Of a stretch of 64,000 nt of DNA, positions 15,905-24,015 are shown piece by piece. The notes under the pieces were generated by a model. That model saw only the letters and a program-made list of their open reading frames with translations, was not told the DNA's origin and did not search any database. This DNA comes from Sva-07 sp041685755 (GTDB lineage Bacteria > Actinomycetota > Acidimicrobiia > Acidimicrobiales > Ilumatobacteraceae). The stretch's first letter is position 1; every line of letters begins with the position of its first letter. Made by a program: the position numbers and the translations under genes. The stretch spans positions 62,001-126,000 of the forward strand of contig JAWLFC010000001.1 in the NCBI GenBank assembly GCA_041685755.1. The letters run 5' to 3'.

Positions 15905-16207
15905 TCAGCTCGCTCGGGCGCGGATGCCGATCGGTGCGATCAGCCGGTAGCCGGCGGCGTGGCGCTCGTCCTCGGACTCGCCGCCCCAGAACCCGTACTC
16001 GTGGTTCTCGCGGGCGAACGAGACGCACTGCGTCTGCACCGAGCACCCTGCGCAGACCTCCCTGGCAGCTGCTTCGCGCCGTTCGCGAGCCTGGGGACGT
16101 TCGGCGGCGGTGGGGAAGAAGAGGTGCGTGAGGCCCTTGCAGGCGCCACGTCGCATCCAGTCGTCTTCCGTTGCGATGTGGTCGATGGAGATCTCGATGG
16201 CGGACAT
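15905..16207 (-). CDS. WhiB-family iron-sulfur transcriptional regulator
   Basis: Actinobacteria-specific regulator that binds a [4Fe-4S] cluster and interacts with the principal sigma factor. The 100-residue product has the four cluster cysteines Cys23, Cys52, Cys55 and Cys61 (CAGCSVQTQC) and the GFWGG turn at 72-76. It lacks the strongly basic C-terminal DNA-binding tail typical of WhiB1/2, ending instead in GIRARAS. ATG at 16207 was chosen because the four-Cys core begins 20 residues later, as in other family members. A strong sigma70-type promoter lies 67 bp upstream. A sugar kinase follows without a gap. Confidence 0.93.
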   Translation of the reverse strand: MSAIEISIDHIATEDDWMRRGACKGLTHLFFPTAAERPQARERREAAAREVCAGCSVQTQCVSFARENHEYGFWGGESEDERHAAGYRLIAPIGIRARAS

Positions 16208-16273
16208 GTGCACACCCCCGTGCGTTGTTGCTTCCCCCGGCTGGTCGGAGTTGTTCAAGCTCCGGAGCACCGA

Positions 16274-16302
16274 ATCGTAGAGCGAATCAACTCCCGAGTC
16301 AA
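16274..16302 (-). promoter_or_regulatory. consensus sigma-70 promoter of whiB
   Basis: On the minus strand TTGACT (16302-16297) and TACGAT (16279-16274) are separated by exactly 17 bp. Transcription would start near 16267, giving a leader of about 60 nt before the ATG at 16207. This is the best -35/-10 pair seen in the window, and the local sequence is unusually AT-rich. Confidence 0.72.
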
Positions 16303-16322
16303 TTGCATGTGCCAACTAAATG

Positions 16323-17402
16323 TCAGCCGTTCAGCTCTGCCCCGACGATCGCTTCGACGCCGTCGGCGAAGGCGGTGACGTCGTCGGCAGTCGTGTCCCA
16401 TGCCGTCATCCAGCGCACCTCGTGGCGGCTCGTGTCCCAGTCCCAGAAGAAGCACCAGTCACGCAGGGGAGCGATCGCGGCGGGTGGCAGGCGGGGAAAG
16501 ACGCTGTTGACCGCTGGTGCCGCCTGGATGTCGACACCGGGGAGTTCGACGGTGCGCCGGTACAGCTCGTCCGCCATGGCGTTGGCGTGCGCTGCCAGCC
16601 GGATCCAGAGGTCGTCGTGGAGCACGGCGTTGAACTGCGCCGCCAGGAAGCGCATCTTCGAGGGCAGCTGCGTGACCTGTTTGCGGACGAACTGCGAGCC
16701 GATCGCCACCTCCGGGTTCAGGAACACGACCGCCTCGGCGCCGAGGAGACCGTTCTTGGTGCCACCGAAGCTGACGGCGTCGACGCCGGCGTCGATCGTG
16801 AACGATCGCAGCGCCTGGGGTGTGCCGCCGAGCGCGGCGGTGGCGTTCGCGATCCGGGCGCCGTCGAGGTGCACGAGCATGCCGAGGGCGTGGGCCTGGT
16901 CGCACAAGGCGGCGATCTCGTCGGCGCTGTAGAGAGTGCCGAGCTCGGTCGCCTGGGTGATCGACACGATCCCGGGCTGCACGTGGTGCTGGACGCCGCG
17001 GGCGGCGGCGACCTCGACGAGTTGTTCGGGCACCAGCTTGGCGCCCGGCGAGACGAGTTCGATCAGCTTGGTGGCCAGCACCCGCTCCGGCGCCCCGGTC
17101 TCGTCGACGGCGATGTGGGCCCAGTCGGTGCAGACGATGCCGTGGTGCCCGCCCGGCAGCGACGACATGAGCGTCGCCAGCGCCATCACGTTGGCGCCGG
17201 TGCCGTTGAAGGCCAGTCGGGTGATGACGTCGGCGCCGAACAACTCGCGGAAGCGGGCCTCGCACTCGCGGGTGTGGTCGTCGTCGCCGTAGGCGAGGGC
17301 GTGGCCGGCGTTGGCAGCGGCGACGGCGTCGAGGACGGTGGGGTGGGCACCAGCGGCGTTGTCGCTGGCGAAGGCGCGTCGGGGCGGAGGGGGCAGGTTC
17401 AC
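16323..17402 (-). CDS. ltaE: low-specificity L-threonine aldolase-type PLP enzyme
   Basis: Fold-type I PLP enzyme cleaving threonine or allo-threonine to glycine and acetaldehyde. The 359-residue protein has FASDNAAGAHPTVL near the start, the PLP-phosphate and ring contacts including Asp180 in VHLDGARIANA, and Lys216 in SFGGTKNGLLGAEA for the internal aldimine. Glycine made here would feed the glycine cleavage genes 3 kb away. The start is a GTG. It is transcribed alone and reads toward whiB. No -10 element of the usual type lies at its start. Confidence 0.88.
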   Translation of the reverse strand: MNLPPPPRRAFASDNAAGAHPTVLDAVAAANAGHALAYGDDDHTRECEARFRELFGADVITRLAFNGTGANVMALATLMSSLPGGHHGIVCTDWAHIAVDETGAPERVLATKLIELVSPGAKLVPEQLVEVAAARGVQHHVQPGIVSITQATELGTLYSADEIAALCDQAHALGMLVHLDGARIANATAALGGTPQALRSFTIDAGVDAVSFGGTKNGLLGAEAVVFLNPEVAIGSQFVRKQVTQLPSKMRFLAAQFNAVLHDDLWIRLAAHANAMADELYRRTVELPGVDIQAAPAVNSVFPRLPPAAIAPLRDWCFFWDWDTSRHEVRWMTAWDTTADDVTAFADGVEAIVGAELNG

Positions 17403-17451
17403 GGCAACGCAGTCTCCCAGACCGCTCGATCCTGCGCACCAACGAGTCGAG

Positions 17452-17457
17452 TACTAT
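17452..17457 (+). promoter_or_regulatory. -10 element (TACTAT) of the zinc-finger gene
   Basis: TACTAT ends 6 nt before the ATG at 17464, in the 61-bp gap between divergent genes. Confidence 0.5.
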
Positions 17458-17463
17458 TCCGTC

Positions 17464-17859
17464 ATGACGAAATCAAGGACACCTGCCGGGAACGGGGGAT
17501 CGACGGCGCACTCGACCCCGACCTCCGACGGTCACTGCCGGTGGTGTCGCCGGGCGTTGCCCGAACGTCGCGGCCCGGGCCGTCCCCGACAGTTCTGCTC
17601 ACAGCGCTGTCGCCAGTGGGACTGGGTGGCGCGCCAGCGGGCGCGTGAACTCGAGCTCAGCGACGACGAACTCGTGGTGGCCCGCGAGGAACTCGATGCG
17701 CTGCACGACGAGTTGTACGTGTTGGCATGCGCGGTCGACGACGTCGAGCGCGACCTGGCCGACGGACGACCGACGGTCACCGAGCTGCGCGACGCGCTCG
17801 ACTGGCTGCTGGCGGCGGCGCGGCCGCTGCGCGACCGGGAGATCACGCCGGCGGGCTGA
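17464..17859 (+). CDS. small zinc-finger/coiled-coil protein
   Basis: No named function is evident. The 131-residue protein has a treble-clef-like zinc site CRWCRRALPERRGPGRPRQFC followed by SQRCR, a cluster common in small actinobacterial proteins. A heptad-like acidic helix covers about residues 60-115 (ELELSDDELVVAREELDALHDELYVL), likely a coiled coil. The basic finger beside a dimerising helix suggests DNA or RNA binding, as inference. The ATG is supported by TACTAT 6 nt upstream. It precedes the riboswitch-controlled endopeptidase gene but has its own end and is probably separate. Confidence 0.65.
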   Translation: MTKSRTPAGNGGSTAHSTPTSDGHCRWCRRALPERRGPGRPRQFCSQRCRQWDWVARQRARELELSDDELVVAREELDALHDELYVLACAVDDVERDLADGRPTVTELRDALDWLLAAARPLRDREITPAG

Positions 17860-17934
17860 CGATCCCGCTCCGTCGATCCCGCCCCGCTCCACCGCAACGC
17901 CCATAATCCTCGTTATGTCATTTACTGGAAGCCT

Positions 17935-18115
17935 GACGGAGATTGGCTCCGAACGCAGCACCAGCGGTGCGCTTCCCCGCTCCGGCGCCGTGCGCTGGGC
18001 CTTCACGGAACCCAGACGGTCGAGTTCGGGGAACAGAGGATCTCCATCTCCCGACGGGATTTCAGCTGTCCACCGGGCGGACCGATCAGTTCTTCGTGCT
18101 GGGAGTGAATCCGTC
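17935..18115 (+). promoter_or_regulatory. candidate cyclic di-AMP (ydaO-yuaA type) riboswitch
   Basis: The 257-bp gap before the cell-wall hydrolase gene has ydaO-like signals. These are GGCTCCGAAC near the 5' end, TTCACGGAACCCAGACGG and GGGGAACAGAGG in the middle, and CTGGGAGTGAATCC at the 3' end. GACGGA (17935-17940) pairs with TCCGTC (18110-18115) as a closing stem. The GGGAG that would be the Shine-Dalgarno sequence for the ATG at 18117 is inside the conserved 3' block, so ligand binding could hide it. Cell-wall hydrolases are the usual actinobacterial targets. A possible -10 (CATAAT, 17902-17907) precedes it. Not confirmed by a covariance model. Confidence 0.58.
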
Positions 18116-18116
18116 C

Positions 18117-20039
18117 ATGTCCTGCGTGCCGCCGACCCGCCGAACGTCTGCGCGCACGCGCGCCGTCCGTGCGCTGCTCGTCGCGGCGCTGGGAGGCCTC
18201 AGCCTCGCCGCCCTGCCCACCAATGCGGTGTCGGCCTCACCGCTCGTGACGCAGACCCCGATCGCCCCCACGATCGTCGGAATGGGCGAGGGAGCTCGCG
18301 GCAACGACGTCAAGACGGTGCAGAGTGCGCTGCTGGAGGCCGGCGTCCCCGTGCCGGGTGGCGCCGACGGCATCTTCGGCCCCAAGACGAAGTCGGCCTT
18401 GACCGCGTTCCAGGCGCGCAAGGGTCTGCCGGCAACGGGTTCCGTCGACGGCCCGACGGCAGCAGCGCTCGGCCTCGCCCAGGCGGCGGCCACGCCGGCG
18501 GCGACGTCGGGAACCGACGAGCTCGTGACGGGAGCGCGTGGGCCGGCGGTCGCCGAACTCCAGCGGGCGCTGATGGCGACGGGCGTCTACGTGCTCGGTG
18601 GCGCCGACGGCATCTTCGGGCCGGCCACCCGGGCGGCGGTGTCCAACTTCCAGCGCTGGAACGAGCTCCCGGTGACCGGTGAGGTCGACGCCGCGACCGC
18701 GTCCAAGCTGAAGCTCGGCTCGACACCTGCTGCCACACCCACGCCGACGACGACTGCTCCGACGCCACCGCCCGCTCCCGCGCCATCGCCCGCTCCGACC
18801 GCACCGACCGACTCGGGCTTCTCCGGTCTGGCGATCGGTGCTCGGGGCGACAACGTGAAGGCCCTGCAGCGGGCGCTGATCGCTGCCGGCATCACCGTTC
18901 GTGGTGGCGCCGACGGCGTCTTCGGACCGATGACGCAAGCGGCCCTGAAGTCCTACCAGCGAGCCCAGGGCATCTCGGCCAACGGCGTCCTCGGCGACGC
19001 GACCATCGCAAAACTGGGTCTCGGCTCGGGGGCCGCCCCGGCACCGGCGCCGGCACCCGCGCCGGCCCCGACACCACCTCCCAGTCCGTCGGCCGAGTAC
19101 GTCGGCATGAAGATCGGGGCGAACGGCGACCTGGTGAAGGACCTGCAGCGGGCGCTGATGCGTACCGGGCTGACGCTGCGCGGTGGCGCCGACGGCGTGT
19201 TCGGCAACGCCACTCGCAGCACGTTGATCCTCTTCCAGGGCACGAACGACACGCCCCAGACCGGTGTGGTCTCCGCCAAGGACGCCAGCGTGCTCGGCCT
19301 CGGCAGCGCGAACCCACCCGCTGCTCCCCCGGCGGCGAACCCGCAGGGGGTCTCCTCCACTGCCGGTTTCCCGGTCTTCGGAGAGCGCGGGAGCCGCGTG
19401 ACCTCGTTGCAGAAGTCGCTGCTGGCCGCCGGGATCACGTTCGCCGGTGGCGCCGACGGCGTGTTCGGGGCAGCCACCGCCGGCGCCATCATGGAGTTCC
19501 AGCGGCGCAACGGGCTGACCCCGACCGGAAAGATGAACGAGGCGACCGCCAACCGTCTCGGCAGTGCACCCGCACCCGCTCCCTCTCCCCCGTCCGCTGC
19601 CGGCGTCACGATCGACGTCTTCCCCGTCCAGGGTCGATGCTGGTTCGGCGACACCTGGCACGCACCGCGCAGCGGCGGCCGACTGCACCTCGGCGTCGAC
19701 ATCATCGCTCCCAAGGGCAAGCTGCTCTACGCCGCGGTCTCCGGCACGATCTCGAAGATGTACTGGGATCGCCCCGGGGCGCTCGCCGGCAACGGCCTGC
19801 GCATCCAGCAGGACAACGGCACCTACTTCACGTACCTGCACATGGACACCTTCGCCGATGGCATCGAGGTCGGCGCCGAGGTGAGCGCCGGGCAGGTCGT
19901 CGGCACGGTCGGCAACACCGGCAACAGCGCCACGCCGCACCTGCACTTCGAAGTGCATCCCCGTGGTGGAGCCGCCGTCAACCCGTACCCGCTGGTCAAG
20001 GCGATCGACGCCTGCAGCGTGACCACCCCGCGCGGCTGA
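18117..20039 (+). CDS. secreted M23 endopeptidase with five peptidoglycan-binding repeats
   Basis: Secreted cell-wall hydrolase. Residues 1-42 form a signal peptide (basic start, ALLVAALGGLSLAALP core, then NAVSASP). Five PG_binding_1 repeats of about 60 residues follow, each with R(G/N)..V..(L/V)Q..L and the invariant GGADG(I/V)FG loop, separated by Ala/Pro/Thr-rich linkers. The C-terminal domain is a LytM/M23 Zn peptidase with the ligands His524 and Asp528 in HLGVD and the catalytic HLHFE pair (His608, His610). ATG at 18117 gives a normal signal peptide and sits 11 nt after GGGAG. The in-frame upstream extension runs through the riboswitch and is not coding. Confidence 0.93.
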   Translation: MSCVPPTRRTSARTRAVRALLVAALGGLSLAALPTNAVSASPLVTQTPIAPTIVGMGEGARGNDVKTVQSALLEAGVPVPGGADGIFGPKTKSALTAFQARKGLPATGSVDGPTAAALGLAQAAATPAATSGTDELVTGARGPAVAELQRALMATGVYVLGGADGIFGPATRAAVSNFQRWNELPVTGEVDAATASKLKLGSTPAATPTPTTTAPTPPPAPAPSPAPTAPTDSGFSGLAIGARGDNVKALQRALIAAGITVRGGADGVFGPMTQAALKSYQRAQGISANGVLGDATIAKLGLGSGAAPAPAPAPAPAPTPPPSPSAEYVGMKIGANGDLVKDLQRALMRTGLTLRGGADGVFGNATRSTLILFQGTNDTPQTGVVSAKDASVLGLGSANPPAAPPAANPQGVSSTAGFPVFGERGSRVTSLQKSLLAAGITFAGGADGVFGAATAGAIMEFQRRNGLTPTGKMNEATANRLGSAPAPAPSPPSAAGVTIDVFPVQGRCWFGDTWHAPRSGGRLHLGVDIIAPKGKLLYAAVSGTISKMYWDRPGALAGNGLRIQQDNGTYFTYLHMDTFADGIEVGAEVSAGQVVGTVGNTGNSATPHLHFEVHPRGGAAVNPYPLVKAIDACSVTTPRG

Positions 20040-20103
20040 CACGATCCCGCAGCGGGCGGTGATCGACCGCTACGCTGCTCGGACAACCGAATCGCCGTTC
20101 CAC

Positions 20104-20310
20104 CCGAGCGGGAGAGCCGTCGAGATCGAGGCGGCGCCGAAGGAGCAACCTCCCCGGAATCTCTCAGGCAACCGGACCGCCCGGGTCAGGCACGCTGGAA
20201 AGCGCCACCGCGTGAGCGTCGAATCGTTCGCACGGTGGTCACCGACGGGGAAAGACGGGTCGATGGCCCGCCGAAACTCTCAGGTACCGATGACAGCCGG
20301 GGAACCCCCA
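20104..20310 (+). promoter_or_regulatory. tandem glycine riboswitch upstream of gcvP
   Basis: Two glycine aptamers lie in line. The first has GGGAGAG (20110-20116), CGCCGAAGGAGCAA (20135-20148) and AATCTCTCAGGCA (20158-20170). The second has GGGGAAAG (20247-20254), then GCCGAAACTCTCAGGTACC (from 20269) and GATGACAG. They are joined by a short linker, the cooperative two-aptamer form. The region ends about 20 nt before the GTG of gcvP, whose GGAGG (20319-20323) is the likely expression platform target. Glycine would switch on its own breakdown. Confidence 0.93.
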
Positions 20311-20330
20311 CCGACCCTGGAGGATCTCCC

Positions 20331-23210
20331 GTGCCCGCAACGAGTTCCGCACACCGCCATCCCACGCCACTCGCCCGACTGGTGGAGCGTGACGAGTTCA
20401 CCCGACGCCATGTCGGGCCGACGCCCGCCGACGTCAGCCGCATGCTCGCCGCCGTCGGGGCCGACTCGACCGAGCAGCTGCTGGCGGAGACGATGCCGGA
20501 CTCGATCGTGGCCGACGGTCCGCTCGACCTGCCGGGCGGGGTCCCCGAGACCGAGGCGCTGGCGCGGCTGCGAGCGATGGCGGCTCGCAACACCAGCGTC
20601 ACCAGCCTGATCGGGATGGGCTACACCGGCACGATCACGCCACCGGTCATCGCCCGCAACGTGCTCGAGAACCCCGCCTGGTACACGGCCTACACGCCCT
20701 ATCAGCCCGAGATCAGCCAGGGCCGCCTCGAAGCGCTGCTCAACTTCCAGACCCTCGTCACCGAACTCACCGGCCTCGACGTCGCCAACGCCTCGCTGCT
20801 CGACGAGGCGACCGCGGCTGCCGAGGCGATGACGATGGCCCGACGCCAGTCGAAGTCGCCGTCGGCGCGCTTCGTGGTCCACCACGACACCCATCCCCAG
20901 ACGATCGCCGTGCTGCGGACGCGGGCCGAACCGGTCGGCATCGACCTCGTCGTCGGCGACACCGACTCGCTCGCCCACGACGACGGGCTGTTCGGCGCGC
21001 TGTTCAGCCTGCCGGGGTCGTCGGGAACGGTGGTCGACTGGAGCGACGCCATCGAGCGGGTCCACGACGCCGGCGGGATCGCCGTGGTCGTCACCGATCC
21101 CCTGGCATGCGTGCTCACCACTCCCCCGGGCCGCCTCGGCGCCGACATCGCCGTCGGCTCCGCGCAGCGCTTCGGGGTCCCGATGGGCTTCGGTGGCCCC
21201 CACGCCGCGTTCATCGCCGCCCACGACCGGGCCGCACGCGCCATGCCCGGCCGCATCGTCGGCGTCAGCACCGACACCGCCGGCCGACCGGCGCTGCGGC
21301 TGGCACTGCAGACCCGCGAGCAGCACATCCGTCGCGAGAAGGCGACGTCGAACATCTGTACCGCCCAGGTGCTCCTGGCCAACATCGCCGGGTTGTACGC
21401 GGCGTGGCACGGCCGGGGCGGACTGACCCAGATCGCCGAGCGGGTGCAGCGGCTGACGTCGATCGCCGCTGCGGGCCTGCGCGCCGGTGGGGTCGAGATC
21501 GTCAACGACACCTGGTTCGACACGCTGAGGCTCAGTGTGACCTCGGCCGACACCGCCGTCGCCGACGCGCTGGCGGCGGGCTACAACATCCGCGGCGTCG
21601 ACGAGACCACCGTGTCGATCACCTTCGACGAGACCTCGGGACTCGACGACGTCACCGCCATCGTCGGGGCGCTCGGCGGCGCGGCGATCGACGACGTCGA
21701 CGGGGCCCCCGACGGGTTGCCCGAGACGATGCGGCGCGACGACGAGTTCCTGACCCAGTCGGTGTTCGAGCGCTACCACAGCGAACACGAGATGCTGCGG
21801 TACCTGCGCCGCCTGAGCGACCGGGATCTCGCGCTCGATCGCACGATGATCCCGCTGGGGTCGTGCACGATGAAGCTCAACGCCACCTCGGAGATGGTGC
21901 CGATCACGTGGCCGGAGTTCGCCGACATCCATCCATTCGCTCCCGACGACCAGGTCGAGGGCTACCACCAGCTCATCGCCGAGCTCGAACACCGTCTGGC
22001 CACGATCACCGGCTACGACGCCGTCAGCCTGCAACCCAACGCCGGCAGTCAGGGCGAGTACGCCGGCCTGCTCGCGATCCGCGCCTATCACCGTGCTCGT
22101 GGCGACGAGCAGCGCACCGTGTGCCTCATCCCGTCGAGCGCCCACGGCACCAACGCCGCCAGCGCGGTGATGGCCGGTATGGACGTCGTGGTCGTGGCCT
22201 GTGACGACCACGGCAACGTCGACCTCGACGACGTCGCCGCCAAGATCGCCGAGGTCGGCGACCGGCTGGCGGCGACGATGATCACCTATCCGTCGACTCA
22301 CGGGGTGTTCGAGGCCGAGGTCGGACGGTTGTGCCAGATGATCCACGCCGCCGGCGGTCAGGTGTACGTCGACGGTGCCAACCTGAATGCGCTGGTCGGT
22401 CATGCCCGCCCCGGCGAGTTCGGCGCCGACGTCAGCCACCTCAACCTCCACAAGACGTTCTGCATCCCCCACGGCGGTGGCGGGCCCGGCGTCGGCCCGA
22501 TCGGCGTGCGCTCGCACCTGGCGCCGTTCCTGCCCGGTCACCCGTTGCGCGACGACCAGCCCGTCGGAGCCGTGTCGGCGGCACCGTTCGGCTCGGCGGG
22601 GATCCTGCCGATCCCGTGGATGTACATCGAGATGATGGGCGGCGCCGGCCTCACCACGGCCACCACCGTGGCGATCCTGGCCGCCAACTACGTCGCCGAG
22701 CGACTCGACGCGTCGTACCCGATCCTGTACCGCGGGGACGACGGTCGAGTCGCCCACGAGTGCATCCTCGACCTGCGCCCGATCACCAAGGCCACGGGGG
22801 TCACCGTCGACGACGTCGCCAAACGGTTGATGGACTACGGCTTCCACGCGCCGACGATGAGCTTCCCGGTCGCCGGCACGCTGATGGTCGAGCCGACCGA
22901 GAGCGAGTCGCTGCGCGAGCTCGACCGGTTCTGCGACGCGATGATCGCCATCCGCGCCGAGATCGATCGGGTTGCCTCCGGCGAGTGGTCGGTCGACGAC
23001 AACCCGCTCCGCCACGCCCCCCACACCGCCGAGGACCTGCTCGGCGACTGGGACCGGCCGTACCCCCGTGAGCTGGGTGCGTTCCCGGTGACCGGGCTCC
23101 GAGCGACGAAGTACTTCCCGGCGGTGTCGCGCATCGACGGCGCCCAGGGCGACCGCAACCTCGTCTGCTCGTGTGAGCCGCTCGAGGCCCATGCCGCGGC
23201 CAACCGATGA
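20331..23210 (+). CDS. gcvP: glycine dehydrogenase (decarboxylating), P-protein
   Basis: PLP-dependent P-protein of the glycine cleavage system; it decarboxylates glycine and loads the aminomethyl group on the lipoyl arm of GcvH. The 959 residues are the one-polypeptide form with both alpha and beta halves. FTRRHVGPTPADV opens the protein; IPLGSCTMKLNATSEM and HLNLHKTFCIPHGGGGPG carry the active site, with Lys708 as PLP lysine. The start is the GTG at 20331, placed 7 nt after GGAGG; a longer in-frame version would start inside the glycine riboswitch. gcvT and gcvH are nearby on the minus strand. Confidence 0.97.
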   Translation: MPATSSAHRHPTPLARLVERDEFTRRHVGPTPADVSRMLAAVGADSTEQLLAETMPDSIVADGPLDLPGGVPETEALARLRAMAARNTSVTSLIGMGYTGTITPPVIARNVLENPAWYTAYTPYQPEISQGRLEALLNFQTLVTELTGLDVANASLLDEATAAAEAMTMARRQSKSPSARFVVHHDTHPQTIAVLRTRAEPVGIDLVVGDTDSLAHDDGLFGALFSLPGSSGTVVDWSDAIERVHDAGGIAVVVTDPLACVLTTPPGRLGADIAVGSAQRFGVPMGFGGPHAAFIAAHDRAARAMPGRIVGVSTDTAGRPALRLALQTREQHIRREKATSNICTAQVLLANIAGLYAAWHGRGGLTQIAERVQRLTSIAAAGLRAGGVEIVNDTWFDTLRLSVTSADTAVADALAAGYNIRGVDETTVSITFDETSGLDDVTAIVGALGGAAIDDVDGAPDGLPETMRRDDEFLTQSVFERYHSEHEMLRYLRRLSDRDLALDRTMIPLGSCTMKLNATSEMVPITWPEFADIHPFAPDDQVEGYHQLIAELEHRLATITGYDAVSLQPNAGSQGEYAGLLAIRAYHRARGDEQRTVCLIPSSAHGTNAASAVMAGMDVVVVACDDHGNVDLDDVAAKIAEVGDRLAATMITYPSTHGVFEAEVGRLCQMIHAAGGQVYVDGANLNALVGHARPGEFGADVSHLNLHKTFCIPHGGGGPGVGPIGVRSHLAPFLPGHPLRDDQPVGAVSAAPFGSAGILPIPWMYIEMMGGAGLTTATTVAILAANYVAERLDASYPILYRGDDGRVAHECILDLRPITKATGVTVDDVAKRLMDYGFHAPTMSFPVAGTLMVEPTESESLRELDRFCDAMIAIRAEIDRVASGEWSVDDNPLRHAPHTAEDLLGDWDRPYPRELGAFPVTGLRATKYFPAVSRIDGAQGDRNLVCSCEPLEAHAAANR

Positions 23211-23228
23211 CCGTCACACCGTCACGGG

Positions 23229-23234
23229 TAGGTT
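23229..23234 (+). promoter_or_regulatory. -10 element (TAGGTT) of the phasin-like gene
   Basis: TAGGTT ends 7 nt before the ATG at 23242. It lies 18 bp after the gcvP stop and would allow separate transcription. Confidence 0.45.
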
Positions 23235-23241
23235 GAGCGCC

Positions 23242-23997
23242 ATGGCCGAGGACCGCACCGACCCGCTCGCCGACCTGTTCACGCTGTTCGCCACGCCCCT
23301 GACCGGGACGGTGCGCTCGCTCGAACAGTTCCGCAAGGGCGTCGACGAGTTCCTCGCCGGCGTGGAGAACTTCAACCGCACGATGGCCAACCTCAACGAG
23401 ACCAGCGAGCGGATCAACCGGCTGCTCGCCGACGTCGAGGGGCCGATCCGCGCCGCCGTGCCGCAGGCAACCCGGACGGTGAAGGCGGCCGACGAGATGA
23501 TGCAGGTCGTGTCGGGTCCTGCGATGGCGGTGGCGCCGGGTCTCAACCGGCTCGCCGAGACGCTGAGCACACCGGCGTTCGCCCAGCTCCCCCAGCAGAT
23601 CGGTCAGTTCTCCGAGTTGCTCGGCGAGATGTCGCACCGCCTCGCTCCCCTGAGCCAGCTGGCAGGGTCGGCAGGTGGCCTGTTCGGCGGATTCCGGGTC
23701 CCGGGCATGCGCGCTCCAGCGGAGTCGACGACGCCCGACATCGCGGCGACGACCGCCGACGAGCCGACGGCGACGCCCGACGAGCCGACGGCGACGCCCG
23801 ACGAGCAACCGGCGTCGACGTCCACCACGTCGACGGCCAAGAAGGCCACCGCCAAGAAGCCGACGGCGAAGAAGGCGACGACCAAGAAGTCGACGGCCAA
23901 GAAGGCCACCGCCAAGAAGCCGTCGACCGCCAGGAAATCAACGGCCAAGAAGACGGCGACGAAGACGTCGACCACCGAGAAGCCGACGCCGACGTAG
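23242..23997 (+). CDS. phasin-like helical protein with histone H1-like Lys/Ala tail
   Basis: The 251-residue protein has two halves. Residues 1-150 are helical and amphipathic (VRSLEQFRKGVDEFLAGVENF ... RINRLLADVEGPIRAAVPQAT), like phasin or granule-associated proteins. The second half is low complexity: TPDEPTA repeats, then (T/S)AKKATAKKP-type repeats to the end. Such tails bind DNA in histone-H1-like bacterial proteins and in some polyhydroxyalkanoate granule proteins that link granules to the nucleoid. Granule/nucleoid bridging is therefore an inference. ATG at 23242 is supported by its -10 box. It converges on gcvT. Confidence 0.7.
   Translation: MAEDRTDPLADLFTLFATPLTGTVRSLEQFRKGVDEFLAGVENFNRTMANLNETSERINRLLADVEGPIRAAVPQATRTVKAADEMMQVVSGPAMAVAPGLNRLAETLSTPAFAQLPQQIGQFSELLGEMSHRLAPLSQLAGSAGGLFGGFRVPGMRAPAESTTPDIAATTADEPTATPDEPTATPDEQPASTSTTSTAKKATAKKPTAKKATTKKSTAKKATAKKPSTARKSTAKKTATKTSTTEKPTPT
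23758..23799 (+). repeat. 21-bp exact tandem duplication inside the phasin-like gene
   Basis: Two perfect copies of a 21-bp unit (23758-23778 and 23779-23799) encode repeats of DEPTATP. The identity at DNA level implies a recent slippage event. Confidence 0.85.
23829..23922 (+). repeat. 34-bp direct repeat, 60-bp period, in the Lys/Ala tail
   Basis: Positions 23829-23862 recur exactly at 23889-23922, encoding the same STAKKATAKKP block. The number of Lys repeats is therefore likely to vary between strains. Confidence 0.8.
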
Positions 23998-24015
23998 GTC
24001 GCCTCAGGGGGCGAC
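23998..24015. terminator. hairpin between convergent phasin-like gene and gcvT
   Basis: GTCGCC (23998-24003) and GGCGAC (24010-24015) form a 6-bp stem with a 6-nt loop, overlapping the gcvT stop. Confidence 0.4.

Noticed and set aside
17943..18116. N-terminal extension of the M23 endopeptidase through the leader
   Set aside because: The region is the riboswitch candidate and the extension would bury the signal peptide.
20235..20330. Longer gcvP start at 20235
   Set aside because: It lies inside the second glycine aptamer and would add 32 residues not found in GcvP; the GTG at 20331 has GGAGG at proper distance.
20280..23192. A 970-codon minus-strand open frame opposite gcvP
   Set aside because: Shadow of gcvP; overlaps the glycine riboswitch and has no domain.
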